Program-made: the position numbers and the translations under genes | Source: Culturomica sp. | GTDB lineage: Bacteria; Bacteroidota; Bacteroidia; Bacteroidales; Marinifilaceae | Direction of reading: 5' to 3' | DNA length: 64,000 nucleotides | Assembly (NCBI GenBank): GCA_031271755.1 | Contig: JAISVB010000007.1 | Coordinates: 1 to 64,000 of the forward strand | The notes under the pieces: generated by a model | Databases searched by the model: none | Told to the model about the DNA's origin: nothing | What the model saw: the letters and a program-made list of their open reading frames with translations, nothing else | Shown: one piece after another, positions 36,901 to 42,622 of the stretch | Position numbering within the stretch: position 1 is the stretch's first letter | Layout: every line of letters starts with the position of its first letter

Positions 36901-39239
36901 ACCCGGATACCGTTTCCTGTGTTCATAACAATCGTTACATTCACAAGTTCCATACAAGCAACGTCAACCGCATAGCCACCGGTAGATTCATTGTTGTTAA
37001 TAACACTATTCCACATCGTTGATTCTGCATTCCAATAGGATGTGTGAGAAGCATAGACTGCCGCGCCCGTAACCGACCGGTTATTTTCAATGATACAATT
37101 CTGGATCCGGTTACGACTTCCGCCGGACAGCCACACCGCCCCACCGGGCTGCGTACTCCCCTCCGAATTGGCGTACATCAGGTTCACCCCATCCAATACA
37201 GCATCAGTGATCCCGTTAAAAAACACCAAATGATACAGGTTGTCCGAGAGATCCCCCTTGATGCCGACATCCCCGCTGATGACCGTCCGGTATTGCACCG
37301 GATTTCGAAGCGACCGATCGGTTCCGGTCAATTCGGGAGCATACCCCCCCTGCACGGCTACCCCGTTCCGCATCTCCAACGAATAAGCCCGCGGGCCGCC
37401 CCCCACGTTGGAGCGCACCGGATAGTAAACCCCCTGCTTGATGCAGACGGTTCCCCCTCCCGCATCCGCCAAAGCCTTTAAGGCCGGACCGATAAAGCGC
37501 AGCGGACTGTCCCAGGAACTGCCGTTTCCCGGCGTAGGGGATGTATTGTCCACAAAAACGTATCGTATGCCTGCCAAAGTCACAGGATTTATGGTAAAAC
37601 CTTCCGTATAATAGGGCCCGATGCCCGGACGGGTAGACACTGCTGAACCGGAGATGCTCTTCCCGTCAATGGTCAATAACGGAATGTTTACCTGCCCGGT
37701 CGAACCGGAGGCTATCCTGGGTGCCTCCACCTCGGTCGCCCCCGCCCGGATAAAGGCGGAGTACTCCTCTTTGTCCCAATCCGTTGCAGTCAGGTAAGCC
37801 GCCGGATCGAGGTACCCTTCAAGGATGCCGTACTCGTTTGGATCCCGCTTAAAACCGGCAGAACGGTACGGATCCTGGTTGTTGCCGGTCGCCAGATCGA
37901 TCACCGATTGCACCGTTCCCATCCCGAAAATGGAACTTTTCTGGTCCCAGACAGCCGAATGGAACAACTGCAACGAAGCGATCTCCGTTTCGGTCTGCTG
38001 GGTGGTATTGACGGCGTAAAATTGGCGAATCCCGACAGGCGCCGTATTCCCGTACAGAGCCGTGTTGGTCACCACCATGTAGTGATCGCAAAAGATGCCG
38101 CCGGTCTTGCCGTAATCGTACACGGCAATGCTTTGGGTGTTGTTGTAGAGTACGTAGGAAGAGGTCAGGATCCCGGCGGAATCCGCATAAATGCCCCCTG
38201 CTTCGTGCCGGGCGGTGTTGTTGGCGATAATCGACATCTCCACCACCGCCTCGTACGGTTTATCGTGCAACGCTTTGGTAATGAACAGCCCTCCTCCGAC
38301 CCGGGAACTGTTGTTAACGACAAAACTGCGCTCCACAAAACCCTTCCCCAACAGGTACACGCCGCCGCCGAAACCAAAGGAGTTATCTCTTGTATCCCCC
38401 GGACAGGCATTACTGCCCACAAAGCAATCGCTCACCGTCCCGCCGTAATTCGTAAACACCCCGCCCCCCCGGGCCAAAGCATAATTTTTTTGTACGATGC
38501 AGTTCCGGATCACTCCGTTCCCGGCTAAGTACACGCCACCACCCAAACGAGTGGAGGCGCCGACCGTTCCGCCGCCGCTGCTCACGCCGCCGCCATCCGC
38601 ATTCCCGCCTTCAATGGTAAATCCGTCCAGCACCGTCGGGACATTCAGCGGATTAGCGCGGGCGGGGGTACCGTCCGGCGCAGCCTGAAAACCGTTAACA
38701 GCAAACCACACCACGTGCAGGGCGTTGTCAATGTATCCCAACGGACTCCACCCCTGTGCGGTAAAAGTCCAATCGTCCTCCATGTTGATCTCCCCCGCCG
38801 GAACAGAACCGGTCAGGATGGAAGGGTTGGCCAGTTGCCAGCCGTACTTAGCCGAAGCTATTTTTGGCCGGTTCTCCGGCGTACTGCCCGCATTGGCATT
38901 TACCGGAAACCCTCCGTAAACGCTCACACCCTCTTTCATCACAAACGAATGATAGCGATCCGGATTGCCCTGAATGGGACGTTCATCCACCGCCAATCTT
39001 CCCCGCCTCGCATAATAGGTTCCCGCCGCCGCATAAACCGCATCGCCGGAGGACGAAGCGTCGATCATCGCCTGCAAGTCGCCGGAAGCATTAGCCCAAC
39101 TGCTCCCGTCCCCGGTACCGGTTGCCGCCGGTTTCACGTAACGAACCGCTCCGTTGGTGCGAAAGATTGTCAAAAGAAGTAACAAGAGCAACAGAAAGCT
39201 GCTTTTCGAAAAGTGGTTGTATAGGAAACTATGTCTCAT
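30987..39239 (-). CDS. Giant secreted protein with six tandem parallel beta-helix modules and PKD-like C-terminal segments
   Basis: 2750 residues with a Leu-rich signal peptide (about 14-30). Six modules begin with a repeated R-x-Y-V ... GSSW(A/D/E) strand followed by a vWvaqGtY-type strand, at about residues 33, 560, 913, 1281, 1701 and 2130. Each then contains right-handed beta-helix rungs rich in GGGVY, NC.i..N and NTA motifs (Chlamydia-Pmp/pectate-lyase-like) and ends with a DiGAYE-type strand. Residues ~2470-2750 are PKD/Ig-like, ending PLPAFKLGQ. No catalytic site is evident. It is likely a long adhesin or fibre secreted by the T9SS with the PorE-like and PorP/SprF proteins of the same operon. 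First gene of that operon, 55 bases before the next. Confidence 0.8.
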   Translation of the reverse strand: MRHSFLYNHFSKSSFLLLLLLLLTIFRTNGAVRYVKPAATGTGDGSSWANASGDLQAMIDASSSGDAVYAAAGTYYARRGRLAVDERPIQGNPDRYHSFVMKEGVSVYGGFPVNANAGSTPENRPKIASAKYGWQLANPSILTGSVPAGEINMEDDWTFTAQGWSPLGYIDNALHVVWFAVNGFQAAPDGTPARANPLNVPTVLDGFTIEGGNADGGGVSSGGGTVGASTRLGGGVYLAGNGVIRNCIVQKNYALARGGGVFTNYGGTVSDCFVGSNACPGDTRDNSFGFGGGVYLLGKGFVERSFVVNNSSRVGGGLFITKALHDKPYEAVVEMSIIANNTARHEAGGIYADSAGILTSSYVLYNNTQSIAVYDYGKTGGIFCDHYMVVTNTALYGNTAPVGIRQFYAVNTTQQTETEIASLQLFHSAVWDQKSSIFGMGTVQSVIDLATGNNQDPYRSAGFKRDPNEYGILEGYLDPAAYLTATDWDKEEYSAFIRAGATEVEAPRIASGSTGQVNIPLLTIDGKSISGSAVSTRPGIGPYYTEGFTINPVTLAGIRYVFVDNTSPTPGNGSSWDSPLRFIGPALKALADAGGGTVCIKQGVYYPVRSNVGGGPRAYSLEMRNGVAVQGGYAPELTGTDRSLRNPVQYRTVISGDVGIKGDLSDNLYHLVFFNGITDAVLDGVNLMYANSEGSTQPGGAVWLSGGSRNRIQNCIIENNRSVTGAAVYASHTSYWNAESTMWNSVINNNESTGGYAVDVACMELVNVTIVMNTGNGIRVDRSPGLFRSVVWGNSGTQCTGAASICAIQGGVTNDQAGDIGLTTVVNDETAAQYFVNPTFAPGIVTQGYGTLDGEIAIFRPQCTAPFLARSAHNPTDYPVVDIVGINRTDGGMGKTDCGAYQSVCGSGESSGRIWYVKVDGNGSGATWDAPISFAALMQNSIPPVGDQIWVAAGTHTLWGGTFEMFRGVKVYGGFPANATSGVGMESRDPQTNRTVLSRPTWIAERVLRQVTAYSSGEEAVWDGFVIQGGDRGGVSLKSGGRLVQCEISGNSINTASGTGYVETNSGAGVYNDGGVLENCLITNNTLNVGSGRGGGVYMTSGTLYNCLIAGNTATGREGSAVAVGNGTNTAAAATAELFNVTIANNTGTSDIYVQQGFALRFYNGIAMRGLATPAQPVITTPGATDPTIGFVPTYSCIYGRTVNGVGNITANPQLAGGGSYQLTAASPCINAGGLYPFGQYLPSTDLAGGSRINNCAMDMGAYEYGSGGGNTLLPAVIGDTARLYVTYYGSGQSNGSSWENALCADLFQLAINYLSASSAQPVRQVWVGTGMNYPATEAVFYPTEKASPELSDRFKTFTIRPGVDVLGHFKGDEQYARERVLGMNRRGITVLDGNIDGTPANRDDVYRVVTFAPGVAGQPATLENFAIRNGNANHPLADSLRMGGGVFVRPGGMVSNCYIYACNAAVDGGGVYLSGSGMDDSGFPNSVLQPPVVARLNSSVVEGCQAASGGGVYAGPYAMVTGSTVVRNKAALGGGLFFSYPPALIHGTVLWRNEAPVRRNIAGGTETPYEHALTSVLDFPYYPVNYSAVEGEQLLGRNNLLLSSDNEAATAAPGFQDPEGATLMNMGWEPDSTSSLIDAGLTSEGSKFSSSEQILNWYRLSPWDIGGGERIRNTYGETMIMDIGAYETQERVELDPDANSRLYVTRVGRGRKDGSSWANATPDLQSALNYFRDHAQYGQVWVQGGNTYIPFQQINGTTVDEREVSFVLNPYVSLYGGFKGDPYTDEELELLSETALDQRLLYDYNDNGVKEKYEFQYVTTLDGAINPDDQLTNSYHVLYYAPETLPANEIVLNGVTVKNGQARSVKQPDVERKRHGAGLYATAPVRVEACVFTYNEAEGDGGAICLRGGGSIFRSSIERNWCELGDGGGIYVAGGKVIECNVFNNTAVDGNGGGIAAQNSELLNVVVVQNESAEGGGLSIEGGEVYNTVVWSNRATNPGGAEVDAYGGTILYSALPEGINGVKGSASGLTDASIVWLPAENSVSGGPRFIRPISYPGIGGYAWTSSWKTGPGSSLTDRGNNTKWTDAFPTGEGFEIKNPAGMWVTVPRIEGGSIDIGTYERIPVTINPVCDTLYVRTWENPNEDCDGSTWDKATTDLEGAIRALSAPGRTGKREIWIAQGEYAPVQKRDAGDPASRSFLFPGNGVAVFGGFPDDGMGGLRPGKEHRNPIQYETVLNGKEAGSDHVVYVPANSDPGDLRIDGVMIRGGKISGIYAGASAGELVVNRCLFTANGSVGGQVQDSSAALFARRPVRSYNCLFYANNGAALNAGTGSVVNNTIVSNKGGGLRLRDASPSTVMNTVLWGNGLFQQQVSAQTAMTYCATMGPAVTGAGNIVLPAENYADPGVRFRNDADPTGLGYLPGCASLLIDQGNNAATTGMLPDAAYDLVNKARIFNGRIDIGVFESELSGTPGPAPVITWVSPATNPAVCQNTVVELQVGEEPGSDVFWFRDGSIVGTAPNFKAYASEVGVTTYSVVYENRSSGCRSNVASQEVHVEPASGVTDLAGPALYCTGTGAVPLKLTFTPVSLPGYTYELFQDGVSIQTGITTGEIELSGVSEGEHIYHLNSRKAGAVCSGGQSNYVQVRVESLDVQDPDALTLLGGEKDQGVCTGDELEPIRFQYAPGMTVLNPALPAGITFTRDPGGQRIVIIEGAPRRDFTYTVRTRGNECSSASVTGTISLLPLPAFKLGQ

Positions 39240-39295
39240 TTCAAACAGAGCACAAGCTCATTAACGTAATCTTTTCTCAGTCTTTATATATTCTG

Positions 39296-39303
39296 CAAAG
39301 ATA
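39296..39303 (-). promoter_or_regulatory. Bacteroidetes -7 box for the T9SS surface-protein operon
   Basis: Read on the minus strand this is TATCTTTG, a full TAnnTTTG match 56 bases upstream of the giant gene's start codon. No TTG stands at the ideal spacing, so the -33 element is weak or absent. Confidence 0.5.
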
Positions 39304-39734
39304 ATTCAATTTGTTCAATTATTTTCACTTGTACAACAATAAGAATCAACTGTTTAGAAACATTTCACTAACAAATCCGGCCGCCTCCGGCACTGTTTTT
39401 CATCCAAACAACACATAATACTATATATTTCAGCGAGTTACAAAACAAAGACCTGCTATTCACCCGGTAAAACCCTTCAATAGTCAAAAAACAAAATTAG
39501 CATTAATTAACTTATTTTATATTAAAAAGAGTTGGAAAATTTATTTTTATATCGTTCTTACGACCGGATTTCTCGACATATTTACACGTAATTCAACAAA
39601 ATTCAGCACTTTTCAGCTTGTAATTTCCCGGTCAACTCCGCTATACCTGCGACGCACTCCGCCACCCGCCCGATTTCCATATCTGCAAAACGGATCTCGC
39701 CATCAGCAAAGAGTTGTTAAGTGGTTTTCTTGTA
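39304..39734. other. AT-rich intergenic region with a 37-codon coding-like fragment
   Basis: No intact gene lies between the giant gene and the phosphatase. On the minus strand, 39603-39716 is an open stretch of 37 codons preceded by an in-frame stop and with no upstream start (QLFADGEIRF, ADMEIGRVAE, CVAGIAELTG, KLQAEKC). Its balanced composition looks like the C-terminal end of a lost protein rather than noise, but I do not recognise the family. Bases 39304-39600 are AT-rich with no visible RNA gene or repeat. Confidence 0.35.
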
Positions 39735-40301
39735 TCAAAAGGTCCTGTTACTATCCACTAACTTAAACAACAGGGATTCCGGATTTTGTTCAAGAATACT
39801 TACAGAACCGTTTTTTAAATCTTCTATTTCAGGAAATTGTAACGCATCATATCCCAGACATACGGATAGCAATATTTTTAAGGTAATGCCATGACTGACA
39901 ATCAAAATTACCTGATCCGGGTGGCTTGTCAGTATATACGATACAAAGGATTTTACCCGTTCGTATAGTTCCGGTACAGGTTCGGCGCTTTCATAATGAC
40001 CTGTTCCATCCCAGTCAGCGGGGATTTTCCGGCCTTGTATCTCCCCCAGGTACCTCTCCCTCAAACGGATATCTTTTACGATCCTCATCCGGGGATGCTT
40101 CAATGCTACAATAGCAGCCGTATCAACAGCCCGCCGGAGGTCACTGGTAAAACAAATATCCACATCGAAAGAGGCCAGGAAACCGGCCACTTTATCCGCC
40201 TGAGATACACCTTCTGCCGTAAGCTTGCCGTGAGTCTGTCCCTGAAGGATGTGCCGTCTGTTCGCTACTGTTTCTCCATGCCGCACCAATATCAGCTTCA
40301 T
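39735..40301 (-). CDS. Histidine phosphatase family protein (possible alpha-ribazole phosphatase)
   Basis: 188 residues. The phosphoglycerate-mutase-like catalytic motif LVRHGET places the phospho-accepting His at residue 8. TSDLRRAVDTA (about 54) holds the second Arg, LRERYLGEIQG the acid/base Glu, and SHGITLKIL (about 135) the second His. The family covers many phosphomonoesterases. The overlap of four bases with the adenosyltransferase gene and the cbiA operon context favour alpha-ribazole-5'-phosphate phosphatase, but a second, more typical CobC stands at 62867, so this may act on another cobalamin intermediate or a general substrate. Confidence 0.8.
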   Translation of the reverse strand: MKLILVRHGETVANRRHILQGQTHGKLTAEGVSQADKVAGFLASFDVDICFTSDLRRAVDTAAIVALKHPRMRIVKDIRLRERYLGEIQGRKIPADWDGTGHYESAEPVPELYERVKSFVSYILTSHPDQVILIVSHGITLKILLSVCLGYDALQFPEIEDLKNGSVSILEQNPESLLFKLVDSNRTF

Positions 40302-40876
40302 TTCCCTTTTTTATATAGAAAGTGCCGCCATCTTTCTTCGGTATAATCCTGTTGAAGCATCTCATAACGGGCCATGACAAAAAAAAGGTCCGACAGGCGG
40401 TTCATAAACTGTACGATAACAGGAGGCAACTCGTCTTCCCGGTTGAGTGTCCACAGGCGCCGTTCGCTCCGGCGGGCAACGGTGCGCGCCAGATGCAGGT
40501 GAGCGGATATTCGTGTTCCTCCGGGAAGGATAAAATAATCGTTTTGATCATCCATTTTCCGGATGAGATCATCTATTCGGTTCTCCACAAATGAAACCAT
40601 CTCCGGATCCAGCTTATTCGGGTTTTTATCCCGGATGCCGGAAGGCGTCGCCACATGGGACATAACAACCATGATCTCCGATTGTATCCTGAATAGCAAC
40701 TCCTGCCATTCGTGTGCCGGCGGAAGGAACGACCTGACCACCCCGATCATACTGTTGAGTTCATCTATACAGCCGTTCGCCTCGATCCGGATATGGTCTT
40801 TATCGACCCGCTCTCCGCCATGTATGCCGGTCTTTCCCTTATCACCGCTTCTTGTGTAAATTCTCATAACCGTCAA
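40298..40876 (-). CDS. PduO-type ATP:cob(I)alamin/cob(I)yrinate adenosyltransferase
   Basis: 192 residues. The N-terminal ATP-binding loop IYTRSGDKGKTGI (about residues 6-18) and the RTVARRSERRLW helix (about 130-141) are signatures of the trimeric PduO family, which attaches the 5'-deoxyadenosyl group to cob(I)alamin or cob(I)yrinic a,c-diamide. FMNRLSDLFFVMAR is the conserved C-terminal helix. It overlaps both neighbours by four bases (cbiA upstream, phosphatase downstream), implying translational coupling in a cbiA-adenosyltransferase-phosphatase operon. Confidence 0.92.
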   Translation of the reverse strand: MTVMRIYTRSGDKGKTGIHGGERVDKDHIRIEANGCIDELNSMIGVVRSFLPPAHEWQELLFRIQSEIMVVMSHVATPSGIRDKNPNKLDPEMVSFVENRIDDLIRKMDDQNDYFILPGGTRISAHLHLARTVARRSERRLWTLNREDELPPVIVQFMNRLSDLFFVMARYEMLQQDYTEERWRHFLYKKGK

Positions 40877-42177
40877 TTAAATAAGTCAAAGAAATGATCT
40901 GTTTCAGCCCAATATAGATGGGTATACCCGGCCAGTACATTCTTATACCGCCATAATTTAGTACCTACCGGCACATTCCGGGCGTTGTACTGTTGCACGA
41001 TACTGCTCCCGTCGTTCTCCGTGTGCGAGTAGTGAAACTCGTGCCCCTTGACGGAAAGGCCGTTGTATTCGAATTGGCGATATCCCACGTTCAGTTTCAT
41101 CCCTTGCATAGAAGCTTTGTGAGAAAATACCCCCACCATGGGATATTCGCACCCATCCTGATCTGTAACGGAAGAAGAAAGAAACATCATTCCCCCACAC
41201 TCCGCCAGCATTTTTCCGCCCCTGTCGACATAACTCCTGATCTGCCTGTGTAATTCGTTATTTTTACTCAGTTGTTCCAAAAAAAGTTCGGGGTATCCGC
41301 CCGGAAGGTATATAAAATCCGCATCGGGCAGGCTGCTATCGTTTAACGGGCTGAAAAAAGTAACAGCACCCCTCTTTTTCAGGTACTCGATATTCTCGCG
41401 GTACATAAAATTGAAAGCCTCGTCCGACGCCACGGCTATTTTAACATCCGGACAGGCACTCTCTACCTGAACCCTTTGCAAAACCGGCACATCCACACGT
41501 GTGCGGGTTGCTGCCACCAACGCATCCAGGTCGATGTGTTCCGCTATCGCCGAAGCGGCTTTGCCGGCAAAGTCGTCAAACAAGTGTTCTTTCTCCAAAC
41601 TTAATCCCAAGTGGCGGGAAGGGATCTCCAGATCCATCCGCTTCGGCAGATAGCCGAACGATTGAATACCGGCATCCATACAGGCTTGCCGGAGAAAACC
41701 GTAATGGTTCTCCGAAGCGACAAAGTTAAAGATCACCCCCGCGATCCGAACATCTTTATCGAAATTTTTAAAGCCGTATAACAAAGGGGCGACAGAATAA
41801 GCGACGGATTTTGCATTCACCACCAACACAACCGGAAGATTCAATACTTTGGCTATTTCAGCACTACTTCCCTTCATCTTGTCGTAGCCGTCGAACAGGC
41901 CCATTACGCCTTCCGTAATGCAAACATCACTTTGTGACGCATACCGGGCATAAAGATCTTGGACATGTCTCTCAGAAGACAAAAACAAGTCCAGATTAAC
42001 GGATGTGCTCCCTGAAGCCAGGTTGTGGTATTTCGTATCTATGTAATCCGGACCACACTTAAAGGGTTGTACTTTATACCCTCTGTTGCTCAAGGCTTTC
42101 AACAATCCCAAAGTAACCGTCGTCTTTCCCGAAGCGGAATGGGGAGCAGCGATCAAAAAGCCGGAGATTTCTTTCAT
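40873..42177 (-). CDS. cbiA: Cobyrinate a,c-diamide synthase
   Basis: 434 residues. The N-terminal dethiobiotin-synthase-like ATPase domain has the P-loop AAPHSASGKTTVT (residues 9-21) and KCGPDYIDTKYH (about 40-51), both diagnostic of CbiA/CobB. The C-terminal glutamine amidotransferase domain (about 245-434) carries the nucleophile Cys327 in LAECGGMMFL and a His near the end (HYSHTEND). It amidates the a and c carboxylates of the corrin ring. First gene of a leftward operon, divergent from the B12-riboswitch operon. Confidence 0.95.
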   Translation of the reverse strand: MKEISGFLIAAPHSASGKTTVTLGLLKALSNRGYKVQPFKCGPDYIDTKYHNLASGSTSVNLDLFLSSERHVQDLYARYASQSDVCITEGVMGLFDGYDKMKGSSAEIAKVLNLPVVLVVNAKSVAYSVAPLLYGFKNFDKDVRIAGVIFNFVASENHYGFLRQACMDAGIQSFGYLPKRMDLEIPSRHLGLSLEKEHLFDDFAGKAASAIAEHIDLDALVAATRTRVDVPVLQRVQVESACPDVKIAVASDEAFNFMYRENIEYLKKRGAVTFFSPLNDSSLPDADFIYLPGGYPELFLEQLSKNNELHRQIRSYVDRGGKMLAECGGMMFLSSSVTDQDGCEYPMVGVFSHKASMQGMKLNVGYRQFEYNGLSVKGHEFHYSHTENDGSSIVQQYNARNVPVGTKLWRYKNVLAGYTHLYWAETDHFFDLFN

Positions 42178-42198
42178 TCATTTTTTGCTTGAATTACG

Positions 42199-42206
42199 CA
42201 AAGATA
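42199..42206 (-). promoter_or_regulatory. Probable -7 box of the cbiA operon
   Basis: Minus-strand TATCTTTG matches TAnnTTTG and lies 22 bases upstream of the cbiA ATG, giving a very short leader with no room for a riboswitch. The -33 position shows only TTTC. So cbiA does not appear to share the B12 riboswitch of its divergent neighbour. Confidence 0.45.
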
Positions 42207-42243
42207 GTCTATTTCGCCATTTCCTGAAATTTTTCCGTAATAG

Positions 42244-42275
42244 TTGATGGAATTTATTTTTTTGTATTACTTTTG
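42244..42275 (+). promoter_or_regulatory. Promoter of the cobalamin-riboswitch operon (TTG / TACTTTTG)
   Basis: TTG at 42244-42246 and TACTTTTG at 42268-42275 are separated by 21 bases, matching the Bacteroidetes promoter pattern. Transcription would start about seven bases on, directly at the 5' edge of the cobalamin riboswitch. Confidence 0.7.
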
Positions 42276-42282
42276 TCCCCCG

Positions 42283-42470
42283 ATTTTGGTGTCACGATTT
42301 CAAATACGACGAAAAAGTGATGAAAAGGGAATCAGGTGCGAATCCTGAACAGACCCGCTGCTGTAAGTTCCATCAAAATCTTTGAACAATACTCAATACC
42401 ACTGTTCGGTAACGAATGGGAAGGGCGTTCAAAGACGGAACAAGTCAGAAAACCTGCCAAAGCATAGTAG
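42283..42470 (+). ncRNA. Cobalamin riboswitch
   Basis: The leader shows the conserved parts of a cobalamin riboswitch in order: TTTTGGTG (42284-42291), AAAAGGGAATCAGGTGCGAATCC (split here as AAAAGGGAA and GGTGCGAATCC, about 42324-42345), CCGCTGCTGTAAG (42355-42367), the P6-type ACTG...TGGGAAGG (about 42400-42424) and the B12 box AGTCAGAAAACCTGCC (42443-42458). About 150 bases separate the box from the receptor start and no strong T-run terminator is visible, so control may act on translation through loop pairing. It should switch off the TonB receptor and the following six genes when cobalamin is plentiful. Confidence 0.92.
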
Positions 42471-42622
42471 TTTAAAGCTTTCGTGGAATGAAGCTGATAT
42501 ACGCCTGTTAAAAGCAAAATCTTTCCGGTTGGAATCCGGTTCTCAATTGTAAGGATGCTTTGTGGTATATCCTCAACCTTCTGTTTCTCGAAACTGTTTT
42601 TTGAAAAAGCAAAAGCAACACA

